A DNA stretch of 64,000 nt from Parcubacteria group bacterium Greene0714_7 (GTDB lineage: Bacteria; Patescibacteria; Paceibacteria; UBA9973; UBA2103). The translations under genes were made by a program, and so were the position numbers. Below, in pieces: positions 49,019 to 56,321 of this stretch. Each line of letters opens with the position of its first letter. Position 1 is the stretch's first letter. The notes under the pieces are model-generated. The model did not search any database, was not told where the DNA came from, and was given only the letters and a program-made list of their open reading frames with translations. The stretch covers positions 192,276 to 256,275 of the forward strand of contig VMHB01000001.1 in assembly GCA_007378985.1 (NCBI GenBank), in the 5' to 3' direction.

Positions 49019-49291
49019 ATGGCAGGAGAAGATTATATAGGAGATCGGGTTCGTAGGGGAATCCCTGTTTTAAAGGCAACTGAGGCTTTGGCAGTAGTTG
49101 CTGGTGTTTCTGTACCTGTAGCAGTGGGGCACTTACTTATAGCAGGATTACTTACTCCACCTCTCGGAGCTATTGCTGCCGGTACTTTTGCGACTTCAGC
49201 ACTTGTTTTTTGGTTAGCACGAGGATACAGAAAAGGTAGAGAGAGCGTTCTTGATCATTGGAACAAATGGCCAGTCAGACCCGGTAAATGA
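49019..49291 (+). CDS. Small two-TM membrane protein (90 aa)
   Basis: MAGEDYIGDRVRRGIPVLKA, then two hydrophobic segments (LAVVAGVSVPVAVGHLLIAG, PLGAIAAGTFATSALVFWLA) and a basic tail (RGYRKGRESVLDHWNKWPVR). No family recognised. It has its own strong promoter; the next small zinc-ribbon gene may be in the same unit. Confidence 0.65.
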   Translation: MAGEDYIGDRVRRGIPVLKATEALAVVAGVSVPVAVGHLLIAGLLTPPLGAIAAGTFATSALVFWLARGYRKGRESVLDHWNKWPVRPGK

Positions 49292-49320
49292 TACTAAAAT
49301 CGACTTTAAAGTAATATTTT

Positions 49321-49509
49321 ATGTCTTCAGGAAAAAGAGAAACACTTCGAATACAAGGTGAGCGCAATTTTGCGAGACTTGTAGATAACATAAGAAGCGC
49401 AACTAGTAGAGCTCTGGAGCAGATGACCGAAGACTGGAGTTGCACTGTCTGTGGGCTTGCAGGAATACCTGAAGGTAGTAGATGTCCAACTTGTAATCCA
49501 TATAAATAA
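49321..49509 (+). CDS. Small zinc-ribbon protein (62 aa)
   Basis: MSSGKRETLRIQGERNFARL, VDNIRSATSRALEQMTEDWS, then CTVCGLAGIPEGSRCPTCNP. The CxxC...CxxC end is a rubredoxin-like zinc ribbon; the first part is helical. Function unknown. It lies between the two-TM protein and mnmA. Confidence 0.62.
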   Translation: MSSGKRETLRIQGERNFARLVDNIRSATSRALEQMTEDWSCTVCGLAGIPEGSRCPTCNPYK

Positions 49510-49557
49510 TTTTTCTTAAAACTGGAAGACTGGGGCTTGAGGCTATAGACTGTCTTC

Positions 49558-50586
49558 ATGGATACTGTTTTTGTAGGACTCTCTGGAGGTGTTGATTCTG
49601 CAGTTTCCGCGTATCTTTTGAAGAAGCAAGGATACAAAGTAGTGGGCGCTTTTATAAAGGGCTGGGAACCTGATTTTTTGCCATGCACCGGTGTTCGTGA
49701 TCGTTTGGAAGCAATGAGGGTGGCAGCTCACCTCGGCATTCCATTCGTTACTTACGACTTGTCAGAAGAATATAAGCGGGGAGTCGTTGATTATTTTGTT
49801 AGTGAATACAAGCTCGGTAGGACACCTAATCCTGATGTCATGTGTAATCGAGTTATAAAATTTGGTGCATTTTGGGAAAAAGCAAAAGCAGATGGAGCCA
49901 ATCTAATTGCAACCGGCCATTACGTCCAAAAGAAGATGGCAGATGGCAGTTTTCAGATGGCAGTCTCGGAAGATATGGAGAAAGATCAAACATATTTTTT
50001 GTGGACATTGACACAAGAGGATCTTAGTCATTCTTTCTTTCCAGTAGGTGGACTTGAAAAAAGTGAAGTCAGGCGACTTGCACTTGAAGCAAATCTACCA
50101 AATGCCTCACGCGCCGACTCGCAAGGGCTTTGTTTTTTAGGGCATGTTGATATGCACGCATTTTTAAAGCGATATCTACCAACTGAAATAGGTGTTGTGC
50201 GAGATGAAAATGGAAAGTCTATTGGTAGTCATGATGGAATTTGGTTTTATACTCTTGGTCAACGGCACGGCTTCGGTTCTCTTGGAGGTGAACGTTTGTA
50301 TGTGGTAGCAAAAGATCGTACGAAAAACGAATTAATTGTTTCTACAAGTCCTCTTGGAGAAAATGCGGAGAAATCATTTGCATTAACTAATGAGAGTTCG
50401 GTAGATGGCTCTCCACTAGTAGGGAAATATTTGGGTCGCTATCGGTATCGTCAGACATTATTGCCTGTGGAAATTCATGACGGACAGGCTTCTTTTGACA
50501 CTCCGCAACGGATAGCCTCTGGGCAGTCGCTCGTGGTGTATGACGAGAGAGGGGAAATAATGCATGGTGGTGCTATTATTGAGTAA
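49558..50586 (+). CDS. mnmA: tRNA-specific 2-thiouridylase MnmA
   Basis: Adds sulfur at U34 of tRNA-Lys, tRNA-Glu and tRNA-Gln, 342 aa. PP-loop FVGLSGGVDSAVSAYLLKKQ. The two catalytic Cys are in GRTPNPDVMCNRVIKFG and ADSQGLCFLGHVDMHAFL. FYTLGQRHGFG and the C-terminal beta-barrel (LGRYRYRQTLLPVEIH) are present. The sulfur donor system is not in this window. The two nuclease-fold genes follow at once. Confidence 0.95.
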   Translation: MDTVFVGLSGGVDSAVSAYLLKKQGYKVVGAFIKGWEPDFLPCTGVRDRLEAMRVAAHLGIPFVTYDLSEEYKRGVVDYFVSEYKLGRTPNPDVMCNRVIKFGAFWEKAKADGANLIATGHYVQKKMADGSFQMAVSEDMEKDQTYFLWTLTQEDLSHSFFPVGGLEKSEVRRLALEANLPNASRADSQGLCFLGHVDMHAFLKRYLPTEIGVVRDENGKSIGSHDGIWFYTLGQRHGFGSLGGERLYVVAKDRTKNELIVSTSPLGENAEKSFALTNESSVDGSPLVGKYLGRYRYRQTLLPVEIHDGQASFDTPQRIASGQSLVVYDERGEIMHGGAIIE

Positions 50587-50588
50587 CT

Positions 50589-51422
50589 ATGTCGTTGCCT
50601 ATTATTATAAAAGGAGATGGAAACAAAGAGTCTTTTGCAATAGAAAAACTTACCGAATCTCTGCGTCGCTCAGGAACAGATGAGCATTTAGCAGAAGCTG
50701 TAGCAAAGCGCGTTGGTGCGACCGTTAAAGACGGTATGACTACTACCGCTATTTACCAAGAAGCTTTCAAAGTACTCCGCAAGGAGGAGCGTGTTTCAGC
50801 AGCCCGATATTCAATGCGCCGAGCTATTCTTGATTTAGGGCCTACTGGTTTTCCATTTGAGAAATTTGTTGCCGCGCTCATGCATGCAAAAGGATACGAA
50901 ACTTCGTATGGCATCACGGTGCAGGGAAGATGTATTGATCATGAAGTTGATGTAGTAATGCGAAAAGATGGAAAGGCAATTGGCGCTGAATTAAAATTTC
51001 ATAATACCCCCGGATTTAAAACAGATCTAAAGACCGCACTCTATGTGCGTGCAAGATATTGGGATATTCAATGGGGGGCTGAAGACAGGGAAGAGAAGGC
51101 TGGTATTGACGAAGGATGGCTTGTGACGAATACAAAGTTTACTTCGAAAGCTATCCAATATTCAAATTGTTCGGGCATTAAACTTCTTGGGTGGAGTTAT
51201 CCTGATGGCGCCAGTCTTTCTGACTTTATTCGAGAGACGGGTGTCTATCCCATAACGATCTTAACGACACTCTCACAAGCAGAAAAAAATCGACTTCTTC
51301 AGTCTGGCGTAACAATGTGTCACATGGTAATGAGTGATCCCGATTCACTAAAGCGAATTGGTATTCCAGCAAAAAAACAAAGTGAGGTAGTTGCAGAGAG
51401 TAAGGCAATTTGTCAGCTGTAA
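50589..51422 (+). CDS. ATP-cone domain fused to a PD-(D/E)XK (Mrr-like) nuclease fold
   Basis: 277 aa. Residues about 1-90 form an ATP-cone (IIIKGDGNKESFAIEKLTES, LRKEERVSAARYSMRRAIL), a nucleotide-sensing domain best known from ribonucleotide reductase and NrdR. Residues about 95-200 form a restriction-endonuclease-like core: FEKFVAALMHAKGYETSYGI, HEVDVVMRKDGKAIGAELKF, H with D, E and K in the expected order. The tail contains LSQAEKNRLLQSGVTMCHMV. I infer a nuclease gated by nucleotide binding. It starts 2 bp after mnmA. Confidence 0.8.
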   Translation: MSLPIIIKGDGNKESFAIEKLTESLRRSGTDEHLAEAVAKRVGATVKDGMTTTAIYQEAFKVLRKEERVSAARYSMRRAILDLGPTGFPFEKFVAALMHAKGYETSYGITVQGRCIDHEVDVVMRKDGKAIGAELKFHNTPGFKTDLKTALYVRARYWDIQWGAEDREEKAGIDEGWLVTNTKFTSKAIQYSNCSGIKLLGWSYPDGASLSDFIRETGVYPITILTTLSQAEKNRLLQSGVTMCHMVMSDPDSLKRIGIPAKKQSEVVAESKAICQL

Positions 51423-51446
51423 CATTGTATTTTTTCACAAAGCATT

Positions 51447-52283
51447 ATGTCGCAATACTATAAGCCACACCGTAAAGTTGATTGGAATTATGGAGGGCCT
51501 AGGTGGCGTCTGTCGCGTTCAAAAATAGATCTCTTCATTCAGTGTCCTCGTTGTTTTTATATTGATAATAAGCTTGGTACTGCACGACCTCCTGGATTTC
51601 CATTCAATTTGAACTCAGCCGTCGACAAACTTTTAAAAAAAGAGTTTGATATTCACCGAAATTCAAAAAGTACTCATCCATTAATGAGTAAGTATGGTGT
51701 TGATGCTATCCCCTTTGAGCATAAAAAGATGGATACATGGAGAGAAAATTTTAAAGGGATTGATTGCTTCCATGCACCTACTGGATTCACTGTTTCGGGC
51801 GCCATAGATGATGTATGGGTTAGTCCAAAAGGTGAGTTACACATTGTTGATTACAAGGCTACGAGTAAAGATGAGGAAGTAACCCTTGATGCCGAGTGGC
51901 AGGATGGATACAAGCGTCAAATGGAAGTGTACCAATGGCTATTTCGTCAAAACGAGTTCACTGTCTCTGACATGGGGTATTTTGTGTATGCGAACGGAAG
52001 AACAGATACCGAGGCATTCGATGGCAAGCTTGAGTTCGATGTAAAGGTAATCCCGTACGTCGGCAAAGCGGATTGGATTGACGGGACTCTTTTGGAAATT
52101 AAAGCGTGCCTAGATGCCGATGTAATTCCAAAAACAGGCGAAGCGTGCGATTACTGTACGTACCGCAAAGCAGTTGGGGAAGTTCTTCAGCCATTTATAA
52201 AAAAAGATGTAGGCAGTTCAAAAATAAGTAAGGCAAAATCAAAAGATAGTGAAGATTCACATGAGCAATCCCTTTTTAGATAA
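51447..52283 (+). CDS. RecB/Cas4-like PD-(D/E)XK nuclease with four-cysteine cluster
   Basis: 278 aa. RLSRSKIDLFIQCPRCFYID opens the protein, with two Cys; GAIDDVWVSPKGELHIVDYK gives the D...(E/D)xK catalytic pattern; GEACDYCTYRKA gives two more Cys. Four Cys flanking the fold are typical of Fe-S RecB-family nucleases (Cas4, AddB-like). No CRISPR array or cas gene is present, so a DNA repair or defence role is more likely. It follows the ATP-cone nuclease by 24 bp. Confidence 0.82.
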   Translation: MSQYYKPHRKVDWNYGGPRWRLSRSKIDLFIQCPRCFYIDNKLGTARPPGFPFNLNSAVDKLLKKEFDIHRNSKSTHPLMSKYGVDAIPFEHKKMDTWRENFKGIDCFHAPTGFTVSGAIDDVWVSPKGELHIVDYKATSKDEEVTLDAEWQDGYKRQMEVYQWLFRQNEFTVSDMGYFVYANGRTDTEAFDGKLEFDVKVIPYVGKADWIDGTLLEIKACLDADVIPKTGEACDYCTYRKAVGEVLQPFIKKDVGSSKISKAKSKDSEDSHEQSLFR

Positions 52284-52327
52284 TTTTTTAAATTAACGAC
52301 TAGTGTCTACAAATTTCTTTTTTGCAT

Positions 52328-52371
52328 GACTGAGAAACTTATTTCCATATATGGAAATAAGTTTCTCAGTC
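52328..52371. promoter_or_regulatory. Perfect 44-bp palindrome overlapping the 3' end of TrpR-like gene 2
   Basis: Exact self-complement with core TATTTCCATATATGGAAATA. It lies between convergent genes and covers the stop codon of the minus-strand regulator, so a two-way terminator role is possible. It has the same length as the palindromes at 6294-6337 and 52851-52894. Confidence 0.8.
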
Positions 52372-52806
52372 TAATTTTTTCTTTTTTGGTTCTGGAAATA
52401 GAAGAAAATGCAACGGGTATTTGCGTTTAAGTGCTCTGAAAGAAAATGGACCATAGTTCGCCTCAAAAAGGTTTTCCCTCTTTTTGAATTCTTTATCCAT
52501 GCTTTTGATTGCTTCCTCGAATCCAGGAAATTGATCTTGAAGCCATCGTTCTACTCGGTATATGGTTGCCAATCCAACGCGTAGTTTTGTGGCGATGTCA
52601 TTAGCTCGTTCGCCTTGGATAAGGAGTCGAGCTATCCAAATTCGCCTTCCAAGCATGATTCTCTCGCTTTCAGTGAGAAGATCGCGCAGGAAGAGTTTCA
52701 TTGTGCTTCGTCCGCGAACTGATCCCGCTGCAGTGTAGAGAATATCTAGTGTTTTCATTTTCTCCTCCTTTCCAAGGTCGCTAGATTTTCTTTTCATACT
52801 GAACAT
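52366..52806 (-). CDS. TrpR/YerC-family DNA-binding protein 2
   Basis: 146 aa paralogue of the protein at 6334-6762: LDILYTAAGSVRGRSTMKLF, LRDLLTESERIMLGRRIWIA, RLLIQGERANDIATKLRVGL, ATIYRVERWL, and the shared tail KRKYPLHFLLFPEPK. The recognition-helix region (RANDIATKLRVGLATIYR) differs from the first paralogue (YISIQRTLGTSPVTIRN). The palindromes beside the gene differ in the same way (TTTCCATATATGGAAA against CTATCATATATGATAG). Autoregulation is likely. Confidence 0.85.
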   Translation of the reverse strand: MFSMKRKSSDLGKEEKMKTLDILYTAAGSVRGRSTMKLFLRDLLTESERIMLGRRIWIARLLIQGERANDIATKLRVGLATIYRVERWLQDQFPGFEEAIKSMDKEFKKRENLFEANYGPFSFRALKRKYPLHFLLFPEPKKKKLD

Positions 52807-52826
52807 ATTTTCATATATGGAAATAT
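52805..52826. promoter_or_regulatory. 22-bp near-palindrome at the start of TrpR-like gene 2
   Basis: ATATTTTCATATATGGAAAT and AT: one mismatched pair. It overlaps the start codon of the minus-strand regulator and is a variant of the TATTTCCATATATGGAAATA core. Confidence 0.7.
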
Positions 52827-52850
52827 CTGCACGAAAACATGGTGTATAAC

Positions 52851-52894
52851 TTCACTCACATGTATTTCCATATATGGAAATACATGTGAGTGAA
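52851..52894. promoter_or_regulatory. Perfect 44-bp palindrome between TrpR-like gene 2 and ogt
   Basis: Exact self-complement: TTCACTCACATGTATTTCCA, TATA, then its mirror. The core matches the site at 52328-52371, the outer arms do not. It sits in the divergent control region of the regulator (minus) and ogt (plus). Confidence 0.8.
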
Positions 52895-52945
52895 CAGATT
52901 TGGGCGTGCAAGATGAGCTAGGCAAAAGGGTGGTATATTTGATAA

Positions 52946-53233
52946 ATGGTGCAGGTATTTTCAAAGAAGTTCAAAGATGATTTCAGGGCTCGAGTGGTGG
53001 CGGTGGTAAAGAAAATACCGCGCGGAAAAACTATGAGTTATGGGCAGGTTGCTCTGGCAGCTGGGCGTCCAAATGCAGGAAGGGCAGTTGGAACTATTAT
53101 GGCGGGAAATCAGGATAAGGGCGTGCCGTGTCACCGAGTGATTCGCTCTGATGGGAAAATTGGGGGCTACAACGGTCTTCGAGATGGTTTGAGTAAGGAA
53201 GAACTTTTAAGAAAGGAAGGGGCGATTAAATAG
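52946..53233 (+). CDS. ogt: Methylated-DNA--protein-cysteine methyltransferase (Ogt/MGMT C-domain)
   Basis: 95 aa, the catalytic domain only. KKIPRGKTMSYGQVALAAGR contains the winged helix and YGQ; GTIMAGNQDKGVPCHRVIRS holds the acceptor Cys in PCHR; GKIGGYNGLRDGLSKEELL closes the fold. With the Cys present it should transfer alkyl groups from O6-alkylguanine, unlike Cys-less alkyltransferase-like proteins. TATATT (52934-52939) lies 6 nt before the ATG. A palindrome in front suggests control by TrpR-like protein 2. Confidence 0.93.
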   Translation: MVQVFSKKFKDDFRARVVAVVKKIPRGKTMSYGQVALAAGRPNAGRAVGTIMAGNQDKGVPCHRVIRSDGKIGGYNGLRDGLSKEELLRKEGAIK

Positions 53234-53316
53234 ATTCAAGGTACAGGATTCAAGAAGCAAGAATTAAAAAACCTTTACTCCTGAATCGCGAATCTTACTT
53301 CTTGAATGCAAGGCAT

Positions 53317-53985
53317 ATGGAAATACGCATTGAGCAATCTTGGAAAGAAAAATTGAAAGAGGAATTTGAAAAGCCATATTTCAAAACACTGATTTCATTT
53401 GTTAAAGATGCCTATACAAAAGGTTCGGTATACCCACATCCAAAAAATATCTTCCGTGCGTTTGATTTATGTCCATTTGGTGCGGTTAAGGTAGTTATCT
53501 TGGGTCAGGATCCGTATCACGGAGAAGGCCAGGCAAATGGCCTTTCGTTTGCAGTAGAGGAAGGAGTACGACCACCGCCATCGCTTCAAAATATTTTCAA
53601 AGAAATTCAATCAGATATTGGTAAGCCTCTTGTTCATACGAACGGTGACTTATCAAGGTGGGCAACGCAGGGAGTACTACTTTTAAACGCAACGCTCACT
53701 GTGCAAGCGAATACGGCAGGCTCGCATCAGGGTAAAGGTTGGGAAGAGTTTACTGATGCGGCAATTAAATTACTTTCAGAAGAACGTGAACACCTAGTGT
53801 TTATTCTTTGGGGTAATTATGCCAAAGCAAAAGGTGCGCATATTGATCGCACTAAACATCTTGTTATTGAATCGCCACACCCATCACCTTTCTCGGCCTT
53901 TAGTGGATTTTTTGGAAGTAAACCTTTCAGTAAAACAAACACGTATCTTATGGTTAAGGGACACGCTCCTATTGATTGGCTCTGA
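53317..53985 (+). CDS. ung: Uracil-DNA glycosylase (family 1)
   Basis: About 222 aa starting at the ATG at 53317 (an upstream TTG at 53302 is less likely). VVILGQDPYHGEGQANGLSF holds the catalytic Asp in GQDPYHG; LLLNATLTV and SPHPSPFSAFSGFFGSKPF hold the HPSP leucine/His loop. Removes uracil from DNA in base excision repair. Upstream there is a hairpin of ATTCAAGAAG and CTTCTTGAAT. Confidence 0.96.
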   Translation: MEIRIEQSWKEKLKEEFEKPYFKTLISFVKDAYTKGSVYPHPKNIFRAFDLCPFGAVKVVILGQDPYHGEGQANGLSFAVEEGVRPPPSLQNIFKEIQSDIGKPLVHTNGDLSRWATQGVLLLNATLTVQANTAGSHQGKGWEEFTDAAIKLLSEEREHLVFILWGNYAKAKGAHIDRTKHLVIESPHPSPFSAFSGFFGSKPFSKTNTYLMVKGHAPIDWL

Positions 53986-54055
53986 ATGTTATCCACTTAT
54001 GTTCTACTTGTACCCGTAATCAATTTATGTGGGTGATACAAATAAAAAGTAAGTT

Positions 54056-54277
54056 ATGGGTGCACACTGTTCAGAACGTCATCTGGTGGATAAATTGAGA
54101 GATTTAGGATTTGAAGGGCCTGTCCCCGGTGGCCATCATAAGAAAATGACGAGAGATGGAAAAACAGTTGCAATACCGAACACACATGGGAGCGGTCAAC
54201 TCGACATTTGCGCAAAACTTCTTTTTAAAATTTTACGAGAGGGAGGGGTTACAAAAGATGAGTGGCGTCAGAATTAA
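54056..54277 (+). CDS. HicA-like protein
   Basis: 73 aa. LVDKLRDLGFEGPVPGGHHK, then KMTRDGKTVAIPNTHGSGQL and LLFKILREGGVTKDEW. The GGHHK...VAIP...ILREGG pattern is that of HicA/YcfA dsRNA-binding-fold proteins, which in toxin-antitoxin pairs cut mRNA; the active His is present. No hicB is adjacent: the next gene is a convergent peptidase. It may be an orphan toxin or a domesticated RNA-binding protein. Confidence 0.75.
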   Translation: MGAHCSERHLVDKLRDLGFEGPVPGGHHKKMTRDGKTVAIPNTHGSGQLDICAKLLFKILREGGVTKDEWRQN

Positions 54278-54294
54278 TTCCTTAATTAATACCT

Positions 54295-56274
54295 TCACCA
54301 AACTTTTGCACGTTTGTTTTTAGGACGATACAAAGCATCCTCTTTTTGGACTTTAAATGCAGAGTAGAACTCTTCAAAATTTGAAACGGGACCATTTACA
54401 CGGCATGGCGCTGGAGAATGGGGGTCAGTGAGTGCTGCCATTTTCAAAAATTCTGGACGCGCAATTTCTCGCTCTGCCTGAGCAAACCCTAAGAAAAACC
54501 GTTGTTCAGGAGTGAGTCCATCAATATTTTTTCTGCCAGTTACTCTGAGACGTTTTTGATACGCATCGTATGCGATGGAGAGTCCTCCAAGGTCGGCTAT
54601 GTTTTCTCCCAAGGTTAATTTTCCATTTACCTGCACACCCGCTGCCGCTTCGTACTGGTCGAATTGTTTAGCAATAAGCGATGCTCTTTTAGCAAATTGC
54701 TTTTCATCCTTTTTTGTCCACCAACTTTTCATGTTGCCGTTTCCATCAAACTTTGAACCCTGATCATCAAAACCATGTGTCATTTCATGCCCTATGACCG
54801 CGCCAATGCCCGCATAGTTTATTGCGTCATCTGCATTTTCATCAAAAAATGGTGCCTGAAGAATGGCAGCAGGGAAAACAATTTCATTTAAATTAAAACT
54901 GCAGTATGCGTTTACTGTCTGCGGAGTCATAAACCATTCTTTACGGTCAACGGGGCGACTCAGCTTCCGTACTTCACGATTATGAGCTTGTTCATGAGCG
55001 CGAATAATGTTTCCAAAGTAGTCGGTCGGGTCTACTTTGAGTCCTCTATACGTTCTGAAACGTTTTGGGTACCCAATTTTGCGGTTCATTTTTCGAAGTT
55101 TCAGAATTGCTTTCTTTTTTGTTTGTGCACTCATCCAATCAAGGGCACGAATTCTGTCTTCATATACAATAAAAAGATCGCTAACGAGTGCATACATTCT
55201 TTTCTTTGCCGATTGTGGAAAATAGCGCTCAACATAGAGTTTCCCGAGCGCTTCTCCAATTGTTCCATTCACAGTGCCGAGCGCACGGCGCCAGAGTGGT
55301 TTCATTTTCTTTGCTCCACTGAGTACTGTGCCGTAGAAAGCAAAGTTCTCTTTCACAAATTTTTCTGAAAGTAGTGACGCCGTATCGTTTATGAGGTGCC
55401 ACGAGAAGTATGTTTTCCAGTCATCTATAGAGATAGTTTCAAGCATTCGAGAAATTTCTTTAAAGAAGTTTGGTGTGGCCACAATAACTGTCGAAACATT
55501 TTTAATGCCTGAATTTTTAAAGTAATGCTTCCAATTAATGCTCGGAGAGAGATAACCGAGAGAGGAAAGGTTCATTTTGTTGTAGGTCTTTTCAACATCA
55601 CGGGTATCTTCTTTATTCATTGATGCGCGCGCGAGACGAGTTTCTATTTCTAGTACCACACGAGAAATATGAGCTCGTTCTTCAGCTGTTTTTCCATGAA
55701 GCTTTAGAAGGGCATCAATGTGTGCAAGATATGCACCCCGAACACGCTTCTGCTCCGCTTCATTTTTAAGGTAATAATCACGCTCAGGCATACCCAAGCC
55801 TCCTTGATACAAATGCAGTATGTATGAGTCACTCTTTTTTGAATCCTGATCTACCGAGCTATTCCATAGAGCTGAAATACCGACGCGGTGTGCTTTGGTA
55901 ATGTAATTGAGTAAATCTTTAGTATTGGAGATATCTTCAACTACTCTCTGCCATTTGATTATTGGTGTGGTGTCGAGCTTGTTTCGGAGTGGCATATCAA
56001 CGGCTGACCTATATAGGTCCCTGACAAGCTTTTCTGGACCCTCCTTAATTCTTGATGCTTTCAGAAGTTCATTTAGGAGCGTGTGCTGTTGATAGTCTGT
56101 TTTATGTCGAAGCATAATAAAACTTCCCCAACGAGATTCATCGGAGGGGAGTTTTGTCTTTTTTATCCATCCACCGTTCGCAAACAAAAAGAAATCATCC
56201 TGAGGACGCACTGAAGAATCAATTGTCTTAGGGTTAAAACCCCAGCCAGTCTTTTTTCCCTTTACGGTGTTCAT
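54295..56274 (-). CDS. pepO: M13-family zinc metallopeptidase (neprilysin/PepO type)
   Basis: 659 aa. The zinc site is IGAVIGHEMTHGFDDQGSKF (HExxH), with the third ligand Glu in ENIADLGGLSIAYDAY; NAYCSFNLNEIVFPAAILQA and the CRVNGPVSNFEEFYSAF end are typical. The protein begins MNTVKGKKTGWGFNPKTIDS with no signal peptide or TM segment, so it should be cytoplasmic and degrade peptides there. Uses for amino-acid supply are plausible. Confidence 0.95.
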   Translation of the reverse strand: MNTVKGKKTGWGFNPKTIDSSVRPQDDFFLFANGGWIKKTKLPSDESRWGSFIMLRHKTDYQQHTLLNELLKASRIKEGPEKLVRDLYRSAVDMPLRNKLDTTPIIKWQRVVEDISNTKDLLNYITKAHRVGISALWNSSVDQDSKKSDSYILHLYQGGLGMPERDYYLKNEAEQKRVRGAYLAHIDALLKLHGKTAEERAHISRVVLEIETRLARASMNKEDTRDVEKTYNKMNLSSLGYLSPSINWKHYFKNSGIKNVSTVIVATPNFFKEISRMLETISIDDWKTYFSWHLINDTASLLSEKFVKENFAFYGTVLSGAKKMKPLWRRALGTVNGTIGEALGKLYVERYFPQSAKKRMYALVSDLFIVYEDRIRALDWMSAQTKKKAILKLRKMNRKIGYPKRFRTYRGLKVDPTDYFGNIIRAHEQAHNREVRKLSRPVDRKEWFMTPQTVNAYCSFNLNEIVFPAAILQAPFFDENADDAINYAGIGAVIGHEMTHGFDDQGSKFDGNGNMKSWWTKKDEKQFAKRASLIAKQFDQYEAAAGVQVNGKLTLGENIADLGGLSIAYDAYQKRLRVTGRKNIDGLTPEQRFFLGFAQAEREIARPEFLKMAALTDPHSPAPCRVNGPVSNFEEFYSAFKVQKEDALYRPKNKRAKVW

Positions 56275-56321
56275 TCAGAGGATGATACCGTACCCTTAAG
56301 AAAATTGGTAAGATACCACCT

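Noticed and set aside
51447..52283. Cas4 as part of a CRISPR system
   Set aside because: No array, cas1/cas2 or effector gene lies in the window; only the nuclease fold and the four Cys are shared.
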